From the NCBI GenBank assembly GCA_013368315.1, contig JAACJM010000072.1, positions 1 through 64,000 on the forward strand: a stretch of 64,000 bases of DNA, written 5' to 3'. Source of the stretch: Tetrapyrgos nigripes (lineage: Eukaryota > Basidiomycota > Agaricomycetes > Agaricales > Campanellaceae). Below, one piece after another: positions 23,718 to 36,139 of this stretch. The notes beneath the pieces were generated by a model, which saw only the letters and a list, made by a program, of their open reading frames with translations, was not told the origin of the DNA and did not search any database. Numbering within the stretch: position 1 is the stretch's first letter; every line of letters starts with the position of its first letter. The position numbers were made by a program, and so were the translations under genes.

Positions 23718-24355
23718 ATGAACATTGACCAGCCCAGCACTATCAACCCTAACTGGCTATGACGCTCCAAGCTCGCACCCTTCATCAACCTCACCCTGGA
23801 TTACGACTCTCGTCGTATGATTGATACCATTCGGCGACACTTTATTCGCTACTGGAACATCCGCCAATGCTCAGTCTATTCCTCCCAGGTCCACATAGTC
23901 TCCATTGATCCTCTTTGGTTGGATCTCCAAGTCTCTTGTTCCTACTGCCACATTCACCAGACCATCAAACCTCTCACCGCCGATGAGCGAAAGGAGCTTC
24001 GCGACATCTACCCTCATTATCGCTTCAGGACCGAAGGCTATGTCTGTGAGTCCAAGGTCTTTTCTTTCCAAGTAATGTACTGACTTACCCTTCAAGCCTT
24101 AGCTGCATATTCTTCATCTCAGGTTCCAACTCAGACGTTGGCTCCTCAGGGACATCGCTATCACTCCCCGCCTCCTCCTTATTCGCCTCCTTGTCTTCCC
24201 GCAGCTAGTTTCCAAGGGGCGGGCCACAGGCAAGACCCCATCAATCTGGATTTGGATGAACTGGGTAGTAATTGTAATCCGATCGTGCTTAGTGATTCCG
24301 AGCTCGAAGAGGAAGAGCGGGAGGTGGCTGAGGTCGTGACCCTGTGCTTGGAATA
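23718..24355 (+). pseudogene. CxxC orphan, broken relic 2 (element 2)
   Basis: ATG at 23718 gives MNIDQPSTINPNWL, then TGA at 23760-23762; the same frame continues RSKLAPFINLTLDYDSRRMI, then SSQVHIVSIDPLWLDLQVSC and SYCHIHQTI. An intron 24046-24102 (GTGAG...TTAG) joins in frame to an exon with a Pro-rich stretch and an acidic end (SDSELEEEEREVAEVV), TAA at 24353-24355. The L-x-x-x-C-x-x-C block relates it to the CxxC family. A single nonsense change (CGA to TGA would fit) breaks an otherwise open gene. Confidence 0.55.
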
Positions 24356-24636
24356 ATTCTTCGGATATATCTGACGCAGAATGGAGAAAACCCGTCCTGA
24401 AGTCAATAGTCAGCCTCAATTGTATCACGGAACATGTATAACGTACCTCAAAAAACCATAATCCATATAGCCAGATCTTGCTTGTATGAACCTGCTTCCC
24501 TGATCCCTCGGTCCGTTACCAGAAAGCACAATACGCCGAAATACCAATCAAACAGGGAGTCGTCCCTAAGCGTGTGTACTGCGGCCAATAGAAAAACAAA
24601 CACCCAGTACTCACCACGACATACAGCCCCATCTAT

Positions 24637-24658
24637 CTAGTTTAATGTCTTTGCGGAC
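24637..24658 (-). repeat. TTAAACTAG motif copy
   Basis: The minus strand reads CCGCAAAGACATTAAACTAG between the convergent ends of CxxC relic 2 and the SPT5-like gene. Otherwise 24356-25001 holds no gene I can support. Confidence 0.6.
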
Positions 24659-25001
24659 GCTTCTTATTTCTCTTAATTTCTCGAGTACTAATCCAAAAAC
24701 ACCCTGAATAGATTGGCCATACGATACATTTACATGAATGCAATAAACTATTTTAAACAGTGCTTTATCTTATTGTCTATGGCTATGTTAAGCTGTAAGA
24801 TTATCAAGAAGTCCGATACAGAACACCTGTAGAAGTGATGTATGCTACAAAAAAGAAAGCATCATGACAGCAGTAAGAAAGCAAGAAATACAGCAGCACA
24901 ACAAGGATCAAACGTCCTCCAACCGAACACAAATGCAACAGACACGAAACAAAAAGGAGAGAGCCAAAGGAGACCAAGGAGACCTAGAACTGTCTTGTGT
25001 C

Positions 25002-28000
25002 TCATTCACGGCGGACTCTTGGCCTGGGCCTTTTGTTACGGGCTTGGGCCTCGTCGTGCAACCGCTTTATCTCTGCCTTGAATTGTTCTCTATTGACGTC
25101 TCCAGCTGCCTTGGCATATTCTTCAGGCCTGACCAGAACAAAGCCTTCCATCCGATTTTCAATATCTTCTCCCCAGTCACAGAACTCCACAGCCATAATG
25201 GCTAGCTGCTGTTCCTTCTCCCCCTCCACATCGATAAAATCATGGTAGAAGGGCCGGAGGTATTTGCCTGTGTGCTCTCCATGGACAACCAGCAGCGCAT
25301 CGAGGTTTTTCTTGTGGGATTGATTAAGATGTCCTTCCAACGGATGTATCTCGTTGGGAGGAACGTCTCGCCACCCATTGCGATCGGTGATTCGCACCAG
25401 CCCAGTCCTCGAGTTCGGTTTGGCCACAACTTTCGGTTCTCCAGGACCTTTTGAAGGTATCCATCGGGCGAAGAATTCCTTGCCATGCAGACGAGAGTCA
25501 ACAGCCCAGTGAGTAGATAACGTCGAAGTGGAAGCATTAGTGGCCGTGGACATCTCATCCGTTGACTCACTACCTCTCCATGGCGGCGTCTTTCCCAGCT
25601 CGAAAGCAGGCCCAGGAAGCACAGGGAGAGTATTTTGGGGTTTGAGGGGTGCTGGTTTAACAGGAGAGACATATACTAATGGCTCCCAATAGGCTTCTCT
25701 GCTCCAGAGAGGATAACGAGCCGCTAAGGAAAGTCCAGTTCTGCAAAAATAAGACAGATAGCTTGCAAAGAGTCCACATCATATTGAGACAATTAAACTT
25801 ACTGGTGGTCTCTGACCCAAGTGTAGTCCACCTCGATGCAGGGATTCCCTCCCCTCTCAATGTGTATCATGTACAGTTCTACTCTGATAGTCAGCCCGCT
25901 AGGACGAAGATGATCTCGTCTCACGTCCTTCACAGTTCCCAAGCTCCTCGTCGGTCCCTTTATGACACTGACGTCCTGCTTTCCGACCCAAGGGCACACG
26001 GGAGGCTGATATACGAGACTGTTTTCTGGCGTCAGTACCTCTCCGGAATGGACATCGTAGATTGGTTTTTCCCAGCTGTCTTGGTCCAACTCAACCTTCA
26101 GATTGGGAGCTCTCGGCAATGAGTCAAGCTTTGTGGAGTAGGAACTGGTGTGCTGATGAGGTACAATGTGCTCAGCAGAACCGTCGGTCCAATTGAGCTG
26201 TCGAAACTGCATTTGATGTGCCTGAAGTGGGAATCGCTGCCTGAGTGGTTTCTTAGACCTACGGAGTAAGTCAGTAAAACATACATTTGAGGGGAAGAGC
26301 AAACTCACTGATGCTCGACGACATCATCATGGCGCAGAACAGCAGTGACTCCGGCCATAGGAATGTCCACATGAACCATAGTGTAACCCTTCCTCGACAT
26401 GGATACATCGACTACGAAGCCAGTATGCTGCTTATACTGTTTGCCTGCAGCCACCAGAACATGAGTATTGATCCATGGCACCGCAAACTCGGCCCTAGGT
26501 GACTGCAGTCGGCAGGTATTGGGATGGACTTCAATGTCCTGATGAAGCAGTCAGTGATTAGCACTGTTTGAGGGATTAGGGAATGGACATACCTCGCCGT
26601 CTGGTGCATCCGGTGTCTTGTGCCATAAAACCATTTTTACTTGAATATCACTATGGGAGACAACCCAGCCAAGCAGTCCTTTGTGTCGACCTCCCTCCAC
26701 CTGAACCAGGTCTCCTACTTTGAATGTTTTGAGCAGATTACCATTCGGGATTAAAACAGCGGTCTCGGCCTCGTCGAACCCATCGTACTCAGAAAAATGC
26801 ACCCTGCATCCATGAGACTCCACAGACTGGACTGTTCCCTTTCGGAGAATGCGTTCCACAGGAGGGAGAATCTCTACACTCGTCCTGCCAGCCTCTCGAA
26901 CTGCCCGAACCGTGTCATTGGCAAAGAAAACCCATTCGCGGGGATCGGGAAAATCCATTCGGCCCAGGTAAGGATGACCACTCGTGACGAACAGGATACG
27001 TGAGTGTTTGTCCATGGTAATGTCAAGTATTGAAACTGAGCTGTATGGAACGGACATTTGAAGGAGTCCGAAATGAAACTGGTCTTCATCCCAAACGAAG
27101 TGCTGACATGCCAGCTTTTTCGTCCACTCTTGCTTTTTCAGCCTCGCCAACCTGTCTACTCTGTTTTCTGACTCATCTATTTCATCCTCGGTGTCCTCGT
27201 TCATCTCGGCCTCAGTCAGAATACGCTTGGCTCCGGGAAATTCTACAATGGAAAACAGATGTTGGGCTGGCCTCTGAGAGTTTTTGAATGCGGTAACTGA
27301 GACATTCCAGTCTGCTAAGAGAGGTGGTACAATTCGCGGTATCATCAAGACTTGAAGACGTCGTTGCCCATCATGATGCTCCTGACGAACTACCACAGCA
27401 AGATCGCCACTGTAAATCCCCTTGGTGATCCTGACCCATTGACCAGGCCGTATGTCAGGAGGAGGTCGCCAGCTTAGCAGCTCAGCCACCTGATTCTTCG
27501 TTAGCTGACACATACGCACCCATGCACGGGACACTCCAGCATCGTGGCGTTGTTTGACTGAGGCTGAGATTGGCACAGCAGGATGAGAACGAAGAAAAGC
27601 CACCACATCTGTTTCCTGTGGGTACTTTCCTAAGTCTGCTTCCAAACAGATATAGCCGGAGAGCCCAGCAACAGCGAATGCACTGAAGATCCTGGCATGG
27701 TAGACCCCAGGAGGAACTATACCATGCGCGTCAGGCTGACTGCGTTGCAGTACAGGCGAGGGTATAACGTAGGCTGAGGGAGCCGGTGATGACATGGTAC
27801 AGTTCTCCGAGCTAAGCCACTCAGTCAATGCAGAAAGAGTGACCGTTGAGTCTTGAGAAACAATCCATTCCAGGAGACGAGGACGATTTTCTTGTAGATA
27901 TCGATTCTGTCTATGTTCAGGGGTTTCGTCGGGGTCCAAACTGGTGGAGTCTATCGCACGTAGCCAGAGAGATGGCAGAGACGGTAACTCAAGGTCGATG

Positions 28001-29544
28001 GCAAGCTGGTCAGCAAAAAGACCGTTGTTCCCGTCACTGCTCAGGGCGAACTCTTCTATGTCCTTGGTGGCTTTCAAAGCCTTGCGTACCCAAGGAGACC
28101 AAGAATTGTCACCATGTGTGGCTGGCAGTATGGTGGGAGCCTGTGCAGACGACCTAGAGGAATTGGGAGGCGATAAAATTGGCTGAGAGGTGGTAAAGAA
28201 TGTATGGTCGTAGGTGACATGAGTGCTGAGGGGAATGGAGGAAGAGGTGCGGAGGTGAGAGTAAGACGGATGCTTATTCGCCCTGGCAGTGCTAGGAGGC
28301 ATCAGAGCTTCAGACGGTCCGGGTGTGGACTCAAGATAGTCCAAGCCCGGTTTCACGTCCTCCCCCTCCATTGCAAAGCGCATGATATCGAAAACCAAAT
28401 TATTTTCCTGTCCATGCTGGGGGACAGGTCAGGTGAGCCAAATGGTCTCTCCGAGATTGAACAGAGAGGACCATACTTTACAATTCAGCTGCCAGAACGA
28501 CTGCTGAGTGTCTATGGACATGACAGCATTCCTGACAGAGCTGGGGAAGTTGAGGTTGTCGTGGTCCTCAGAGTCACCATAGTCCCGACGGCTACGACGC
28601 AGTCGTTGCACTAGGTTGTCGTACTGATCCTCCTCTGCGAGTCTATCGAGATAATCTTCGTCGTCAGCATATGTCACGAATCGCTCCCCGCCTATTCATT
28701 TCCTTTCTATTCTTTCTCCTTTACTATCTACTTCCCACTCTAACCCCATAAACGTCAACCATTTCTCATCATCGTCTATAGTTACCATCTCTCTAGATCT
28801 CTGACTCACATTCTTATCTCCTCCGATTCCTATCTCCATGGACATTCTCACTGTCAATCACTCCGTATGATCTAGTACCTTCATCTATCCATATTTGACT
28901 CATTATTCTCTCACCCTTGACATTTCCACATGATACCATCTATTATTACTTACTCTTTCCCATCTGTTCATATTTTACTTATATACCCGTGATCCTTGTA
29001 ACCTATTCCTTAGTTCGTTCACTTCGTCTCCGCTCCGTACTTGTACTACGCAGTGTAGAGCCTAGTCAGCTTACTTTCTCTCTATCTCTTTACCTCTCTT
29101 CCCCTCTTGATCAATCTACTCTCTTGTAACTGGTTTTCTTGTACTGTGTGACTTGGGTGGTTATTGAGTGTACCGACAACCTTGACAGCATAGTCGTACA
29201 CATCTGGTAGTACCATGTTTCGTTAGATCAATAATGTAGTGATTTGAAAAGTACATACGTCCTGCACCCATCATACCTTCCTCTTCATCACCGCTGTCCA
29301 CCGGAGCACTTTGTCCAACTGCCAGATTGTCAACATTGTCTTCAGACCCTGTGTCTCCTGCTACATCATCTAGAAACGCGTCCGGACGTTTTCCTTTGCC
29401 CTTGGACTTGACAGGGCGCGTATCTTCTTCGTCAGACTCCCCCGCCTCAATATCAAGAAAGCTTTCGATTCGTTTGCGCTTGGCCCTCTTCGATACCTGA
29501 CCCTGACGATGCGGGGTTGCTTCCGAATGCTTCAGTTGTGTCAT
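25002..29544 (-). CDS. SPT5-like NGN/KOW protein, 1249 aa, six exons (element 2)
   Basis: Model: exons 29544-29259, 28691-28477, 28416-26593, 26538-26309, 26258-25803 and 25740-25002; all junctions are GT-AG and the frame closes, so it looks intact. SPT5 is a conserved RNA polymerase II elongation factor; this is a divergent paralog. The N-terminus is basic then acidic (KRIESFLDIEAGESDEE). NGN begins FWQLNCKHGQENNLVFDIMR (about 161-180), is split by a 220-residue Ser/Pro-rich insertion, and resumes ARIFSAFAVAGLSGYICLEA (about 408-427). KOW motifs: PGQWVRITKGIYSGDLAVVV (491-510), VGDLVQVEGGRHKGLLGWVV (734-753), QDVSVIKGPTRSLGTVKDV (about 947-965) and LLVVHGEHTGK near 1152. No CTR-type heptad repeats seen. 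Intron 1 is 567 nt, ten times its neighbours. The upstream hairpin and divergent 31.6-kb gene suggest shared control. Confidence 0.85.
28692..29258 (-). other. 567-nt first intron of the SPT5-like gene
   Basis: GTATGT donor at 29258-29253 and TAG acceptor at 28694-28692. The plus strand is strongly CT-rich (many TCTCT, CTTCC stretches). No repeat or gene recognised inside. The splice joins CGC and GGG in frame, linking the acidic N-terminus to EDYLDRLAEEDQYDNLV. Confidence 0.6.
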
Positions 29545-29767
29545 ATGGGCGACCCTCTAGTAAGAGACGCTTTAATCAGTCTTTCTGTGCCTTTTTCAGA
29601 GACGTCATTGATTAAAATCCATTAAATAGCGTCTCAAAGTCGCCTTTTCACTTCAATAATATATTATTTGGCACTCAAAGGAGCGGTATAATACTGTATT
29701 CTACTTCACAACTGAAAGATAACTCACCGACGTTGTAGCGGTTGCTTCAGAGCTGCGGTGGACAGCA

Positions 29768-29955
29768 ATGATGAAGGTAACAAAGAAAGAAAGAGACTGT
29801 GAGAATATGAAACCCAGACCAGGTTGTAGGCCCGCGCTAGGCCATCAATCTGTAACGGACAACTCCGTTACAGATTGATGGCCTAGCGCGGCCAGTGTTG
29901 ATGTGCTCGACAACATATTCTCACGGTCTCTTTCTTTCCTTTCTACCTTCATCAT
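29768..29955. repeat. Long hairpin B: 27-bp perfect stem inside 42-bp outer arms
   Basis: The inner arms 29833-29859 and 29864-29890 are perfect reverse complements with a CAAC loop. The outer arms 29768-29809 and 29914-29955 pair with about four mismatches; 23-nt unpaired segments separate inner and outer stems. It begins 224 bp upstream of the SPT5-like ATG, matching hairpin A (233 bp) in position but not in sequence. Confidence 0.9.
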
Positions 29956-31602
29956 CCCTTCGTCATCGTTTCCTTCGTCGTACCCACTGAACCTCCAGTG
30001 GTGACAACTTACCCACATCACCCCCTCGTCGTCACCTGCATCGTCCCGCCTTCTATTCACACTAATACTCAAGCGACAACCTTCTTCGCTATGCACTCTT
30101 TGACTCTTTGCTTGGTTACCACCATACCCTGTCACAGAGATCCTGAGAGGGAGATGGTGGGAGATATTGAAACGGAGCGAGGTAAGGTTATTACATGGAG
30201 TGCATGGGATTTTCTAATAGACCTGGCTTGCAGCCAAAGTCTTTGACCGTACAATAGTCAGGAAGTCTGGATGGGGAAGGGTAGAATGAGGATGTATGGG
30301 TGAAGAAAGCCCAAAAGGGTCAGTGTACACCAGGGCTGGGTAGCTACTATGGTTATTGTATAGATAAGTAGTACCATCAGAAAGTTTAATACATAGCGAA
30401 AAAAAATTGATACCTGTCCCACGAGTGTTTACCACGCGTGTTCTCATGTGAGCGTGTCGTGTCGTGTCGTGTCGCGTCGCGTCTTGGTAGGCTTGTCCGA
30501 AACGACGGTAAACTACCCATCAGCACTGTGAGTGCTGTTTCTGAATCAAGGACTCGATCACTGACTCCTGTCTTCATAGCAAGCACGCATATGAATGGAG
30601 ATAACCTGGTCAACACTACTGGGCACAGGGAAATAGCGCTTGGACAAGACATACGGCATTCTTGCACACGTTGGTGAGTTTTTGGACCAGCTGAAGCTTG
30701 TAATGTAGGCTCATTGATATTTCCCTAGTTTTCGAGACGTGGCGAAGGGGCTCCGCACGATTTTCGAGCACCCTCAGGGTCGGGTGTGTGAACAATGAGG
30801 TGTTGATTACTCGTAAAAATAAAAACTAGTTTATTTTCATGTGTACGTGCAACATGCACTTCTGTATCTCAACAAACCAAAGTCATGGCGTGGACGAAAT
30901 GATCTACGATTGACGTGTGCTGTGAGACAATGATTTAGAGCGTCCTCGGGGTCCGGAATGACCTTAAACTACCGCTGGCCCCCATTGACCCTGACGAGAT
31001 AGGGATGTTGGGTGTCAAGAATGTGGTTGAACGGGCACTGTTGTCCAAGGGTCAGATTTGCTTAGTCGTGATATGGTGTCGTCAGAAAAGACATTTTGAA
31101 GAAGACAAACTAGCAGGTGCCGTCTAAGAATGAGGTAAGTGATTAGATCCCTGATGGGCACGATGTTGAGTGCTCCATTTGTGTAGCCGTCTCTTAGAAC
31201 GGAGACCATTGGCCCCGATACCCGACATTGGTGGACTTTGGCGTTGGATTCGTCACTTTGATGCGCCCGCATCGACCCCGGATCGACCGATTTTAACTGT
31301 ATTGTCTAGCCATGAGGCCATGAGGCGAGAGTATGGTGAGAGGCTGCTTTGGCTCTGAGCCAACAGACTATAACACTGACTTTCTCTATATGATTAGTGC
31401 TGCGCGTAAAACAAAGAACGAATTATGTAGGATCTCAGATGGGATCTTGGCATGGGTCGCTGGCTTAGGGAAACCTGGTTCCCTCCTCCCGTGTTTTCTA
31501 TCCCTTGGAACCTCTTTAGGTAGGAACCGAGATTTCTCTGGAATGTTCGAGGTGCTGAAGTCTTGATTTTAGTGTGGATTTGATACCTTCTCTGGCAGCA
31601 CC
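29956..31602. other. Intergenic region with two TTAAACTAC motifs
   Basis: Motif copies at 30495-30516 and 30951-30972 read toward the divergent gene at 31603. A TCGTG/TCGCG microsatellite (GTGTCGTGTCGTGTCGCGTC) lies at 30455-30482. No convincing gene; short open stretches only. Confidence 0.5.
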
Positions 31603-34600
31603 ATGAAACGTCGGACTCGGGCAGCAGCCAATGCAGAAGCCACACTGCTCAAAAACGGCAAAAAAGTTCAAAGGGAGGCATACATCTCCCTTCCATGGTT
31701 CAAACACATATTGAAGAAGGACGAATGCGAGAGACTGGAGCTTGCCTCAGTGTCTACAGGTCCCGTTGCTTCTGCGTCATCAAATCTGGAAAATCTCGCC
31801 GGGGAGCTCAGAGAGGAAGAGATGGCTGAAAGGGCTGAGAACAAAGGCATGGAAGGAAACCTGGATCCTGTTGCTTCAACGTCCACAGGTCTCGAACATC
31901 GCGTCGGAGAGCTGGGAGAGGAAGAGATGAATGTTACCGGCGAGGAGGACTCGCACATGGAAGCAAATGAGGAAAATTGGGAACAGGCAGAAGACCAATG
32001 GGAAATGGAACTCGAAGACAGCATCTATGCAGCCTACATGAAGCAGCACCGGCGGGATGAGGTGCAGTTTACCAATCTACGCCTCTTGAGAGAGTATCAA
32101 GAGATTCCGATCTCCCGGCCTCCATCGTCCGCTCTGACTCCGCTTCCGGCTTCATCCCGTCATACAAATCCAACAACGTGCAGAGGTGAATCCTCTCCCT
32201 CAGCACGGGCCAGCTCTGTTTTGCCTGTATCCAGTCCATCTGGAATGGGGAGTCAGACCAATGCAGAGTCTTCACTGCTGCCTAGTGCGTCTGGCGAGCC
32301 TGGTGTGGAGGATAATGATGTTGGAGGAGAATCAGCTACACCGCCCCCCCATGCCAAATTGCTTTTGCCAGTATCCACTCCATCGGGTGTGGGGAGTCGG
32401 ACCAATGCAGAGTCTACACGGGTGCCCAGTGCATCTGGCGAGCGTGGTGCGAAGGAGAATAATGCTGGAGAAGAATCAGCTACACCGGCTCCCTGTGCCA
32501 AATCACTTTTGCCAGTATCCACTCCATCTGGTGTGGGGAGTCGGACCAATGCAGAATCTACACGGGTGTCCAGTGCGTCTGGTGAGCGTGGTGTGGAGGA
32601 GAATGATGCTCGCGAAGAGTCAGCTACACTGACTCCCCGTGCCAACTCACTTTTACCAGTACCCACTCCATCTCGTGTGGGGAGTCGTATCAAGGCAGAG
32701 TCTAGACTGCTGGTGGATGCTTCTGGCGAGCCTAGTGATGCAGGAGACGAGTCAACACCAAAGCATCAAGTGAAAGGCCCATTCATAGGTATGTATTTAA
32801 GCTCTTTCAGCGCTTAGGATGGCAAATACTTACTTGATTGTCTAGATTTCAGGAAATCACAGTTCAAGCCAGCGATCGCCCCGCCAGAAAGAGCCACAAC
32901 TGTGGTGGGTAGCAACACTGGTCTAGGGGCCCGTGGGACGGTGCTGGAGGAAGTCGAAGAGGAACAATTCGTAGAAGGTTTCGAGAACTTCGGCCAGCCA
33001 TTGGGGGAGGTGCTGGAACAAGACGAAGAGGAACAATTCTTAGACGGTTTCAAGGACTTCAGCCAGCCATGGGGACAGGAAGATTGGTATGACGAGGAAG
33101 AGCAGGGCAAAGAGAGAGAAGATGAAGGTGACGAGGGGCAACAAGATCATGAGGAGATGCGGGGGAGACTGGAAGAGACGCAACTGGGTGATATGGTCAA
33201 GGAGGATGTTCAGTCCGAGGAAAGTGAACAGGAATCACCAACGAGATTGCCTCGTCCCAAGCCCCTGAGAGCTTACGTGCTGAATGACGACGACGACGAC
33301 GAAGAACAGGAGGCAGTGCAGAGACGTCCAAGGCCACGCCGCGGGCGTGATGATGTCAGGACCAAGACAAAGTACATCAAACCTGATGAACAAGACCAGG
33401 ATGATGGAAAAAGAGTGCAGTGGGAGGATGATTCGGAAGCAGAGGTCGACCCAGGGGCAAAGAGCACAGGTCCCAAAGAGCACACCATCAAAAAGACCAG
33501 GACAACATCCGTTACTCATGCTGCCACTGCTACTAAGTCCAAGCAGAAGCCTGAGAAACCAGCTAAGTCTGGGGTTGAGAGTAGCAAGGGCATACAGTCA
33601 AAGAAAAAAGGGACACCTGACCTTAATACTGACACCGAATCCTCCACCGACATGGATGGGAATGCACATCAAGGACAGAGGAAGGGGGGCAAGGACAAGA
33701 GCAAGGGCAAGGGGAAGGGGAAGGGGAAGGGGAAGGGAAAGGGGAAAGTGAGGAATTCAGAAGACGAAGATGATTTTGAAGATATTGAGCACCTTCCCAA
33801 GGAGTTCAATGATCCCCTGGATAACCCAGAGAGTCTCGATTACGAGCCTCAGGCGGAGGTGTACGCCACAAGCTCCGGACCACTCCACAAAGAGGCCAGA
33901 AAAGAAGTTCTGAAGGCTTGCTACGAATACAAGACAAAGATCTATCAGCTAGCGAGAAAGCATGGGAAGGCCTCTCACCTCTTGTTTGAGGTCGCTGGAG
34001 ATATAGTCAGAGGGAACAGGAACGTCAATCCATGGAACGCATGGCTTGCGTGGATGGCTGATAGGGGTCATGGACCTAAGGAGAAGGAACCAGTGGCGGA
34101 GTACACGGCAAGGATGAAAGGGAAGTATGAAGAGCTGTTGAGGAAGAAGTTGGGGAAGGAGTGGCAAAACGTCGACGCTCGTCGGGAGGCACTGATGCCT
34201 TATGTCAATTGGTATCAGGACCGTCAGGACAAGGAGATGGAGGATCAAAGACGCAGAGGGGTTTCATTGGCCACCATGAATAGATGTGTGGACAAAATGA
34301 TGAAAGTGGTCAGTCTGGTCTGTCTCTAGCATCGTCGGTAATGCTTGAACTAATGCACATCAAACTTTTCCTGCAGGCTCAAACCATTTACAACACTTGG
34401 GGGCTGATTGTGATTGGGGAGGTGCACGACATCAACAACAACAACTGTTCTAAACGGTTTGGTTACGGGGAGCAGTTCAGAATCTTGGTTGAGACATATA
34501 AAGAGCCATTAACCACTCAGCTCAAGAACAACAATGTGAAGCTCAGGCTGGCGGACGCAGATAGTCGACTAGGGATGAACGACAACGATGCAGAACGGTG

Positions 34601-35768
34601 AGCCATCATTTTGGCTTACAGACAAGATTTCAACAACAAAGACTGCATGCGTACACTTGTTGCGCGGATCTGGGCATACAATTTGAGTGAGTAATAGTGC
34701 CTGAGCTGGGTCGTGAGCGTTAAATTCAAAGGCATTCTTTCTACAGAACATTGCACCAAAGGGCAGCTGAAAACCATGAGCTATGGCGTTCATTTCGGCA
34801 AGAAAGCCTATGCGCACAAAGTGAAGATGATCGATTGGCCGGAAGATGTCCCTTTCCCCGACAAAGCAAAGCAACTTAAGAAGCCGACTACGGAACAGAT
34901 CATCAAGGCCAGATGCGAGTATATGACTGCGTGGGGCACGAGCGAAGATGCCAGAACTGAGGCTGATGAGGAGGTGCTGGCGGCAGGTCCGATGGGGGCA
35001 AGAATTGTAAGCTGGAGTGACGGTGAGTGATCATAAATTATTAAACGTGCTGTTGTCGTTGTAACTGAAGAATTCTATCTTCTCTTGTTGACAGAGGAGT
35101 GCAGTGCACCTTTGGCCAAGCAAGGGAAAGTGCATCTCATCAGCGACGTCAATGGAGACGCAGTGCTTACTGTGATGGATGTATTGGATGAGGTGGAGGA
35201 AGGCGAAGATGACGATCAAACGGGTGAAGAAAACCACACCGAAGTCGACAGTGGAGATGTCAGTGACATGCCTGCTCAGCCTCAACGGTCAAACACCCGA
35301 ATGACAACGATATCCCGTTCCAGTTCGCTTGGACAGCAAGACCTCACTAGCGGGAAAGAAAAGACGACAGAGCAACCAACTTCCAGCCAACCACCTGTCC
35401 CCAGAGGAATGCAAACTCAGAGAACGACCTCGAAGCAGCCACCGCCGACCCAAGTGACTCGAGGGAGCAAGCCAAGGAAAGCAACACCGGGCCCACAAGA
35501 TGATGCACCAACAGAGGACAAGAGTCCCTCTCGTGCACGATCTGTACGACATCGACATCAACCGAGCCCCAGGAAGCTAGCTGTGGAGGTGAAACAGGTG
35601 GAGTTGGCTGCTTCTGGCGTCAAAGGAAATGTGGATAACCATAGTAGGATGAAGCCTCATGGAGGTGAAGAGGATTCCCGTAAAAAACATAAGAGAAAAC
35701 AGGAGGTGAAGGAGAAGGAAGAGGAAGAAATGCCCCCGAGAAAGAAGAAGAGAGGAATGGCGGAGTAA
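31603..35768 (+). CDS. Large acidic orphan protein, 1294 aa, six exons (element 2)
   Basis: Model: exons 31603-32788, 32846-34308, 34377-34597, 34622-34686, 34747-35022 and 35095-35768, closing in frame over 1294 residues with TAA at 35766-35768. Introns are 57, 68, 24, 60 and 72 nt; the 24-nt one has GT-AG ends but is unusually short. No named domain recognised. Residues 1-780 are low complexity: 3.5 copies of a 48-residue repeat (about 205-363), Glu-rich repeats (EEEQFVEGFENFGQP), a DDDDDEE run and a (GK)n tract near 680-700. The core at about 785-1090 (NPWNAWLAWMADRG, YEELLRKKLGKEWQ, GVHFGKKAYAHKVKMIDWPE, GARIVSWSDEE) parallels the 9-13 kb protein, and the C-terminus is basic (PPRKKKRG). 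Probably nuclear by composition. It is divergent from the SPT5-like gene. Confidence 0.75.
32219..32690 (+). repeat. Coding minisatellite, about 144 bp x 3.5
   Basis: Each unit encodes a 48-residue repeat starting LLPVSTPSGVGSRTNAES. Differences between units include many replacements, so the repeat is diverging; unit length stays a multiple of three. Confidence 0.85.
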
Positions 35769-36139
35769 TTGGTGTTGAGTTGGGTTATGGTGGGATATCC
35801 TTCGACTCCTTTCTTTGGATGTGTCTCTGGTTGTTTTGTGCTTGCCGTGGTTGGTTGTCTCTGTTCTTCGTTGACTTGGGCTTGCCGTCTCATGTTCTAT
35901 CTGTGGCGCATACATGTTATTTTACAATTTCTAAGATACACCTGTTTTATGTAATATTCTATTAATCAAATGACATGGTCTATAAGAGTGTACATGTTTT
36001 TTGACCTTTGCAGAAGGTACAGCAAGATCAGCAGCTCTTATGCTTAAGCCAGGCTGGAAATCTGATATGAATTGCTCTTGTAATAAAGAGAAAATATAAA
36101 GGAATGTGGTATGGTGAATAACTCTTGTAACAAGGAGGT

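Noticed and set aside
33690..33750. RGG/GK-type RNA-binding tract in the 1294-aa protein
   Set aside because: It is a simple GGGAAG microsatellite coding (GK)n; no function can be read from it.
9168..35768. TET/JBP dioxygenase cargo, expected next to KDZ elements
   Set aside because: I found no H-x-D ... H ... R double-stranded beta-helix signature in any gene here; the cargo is SPT5-like instead.
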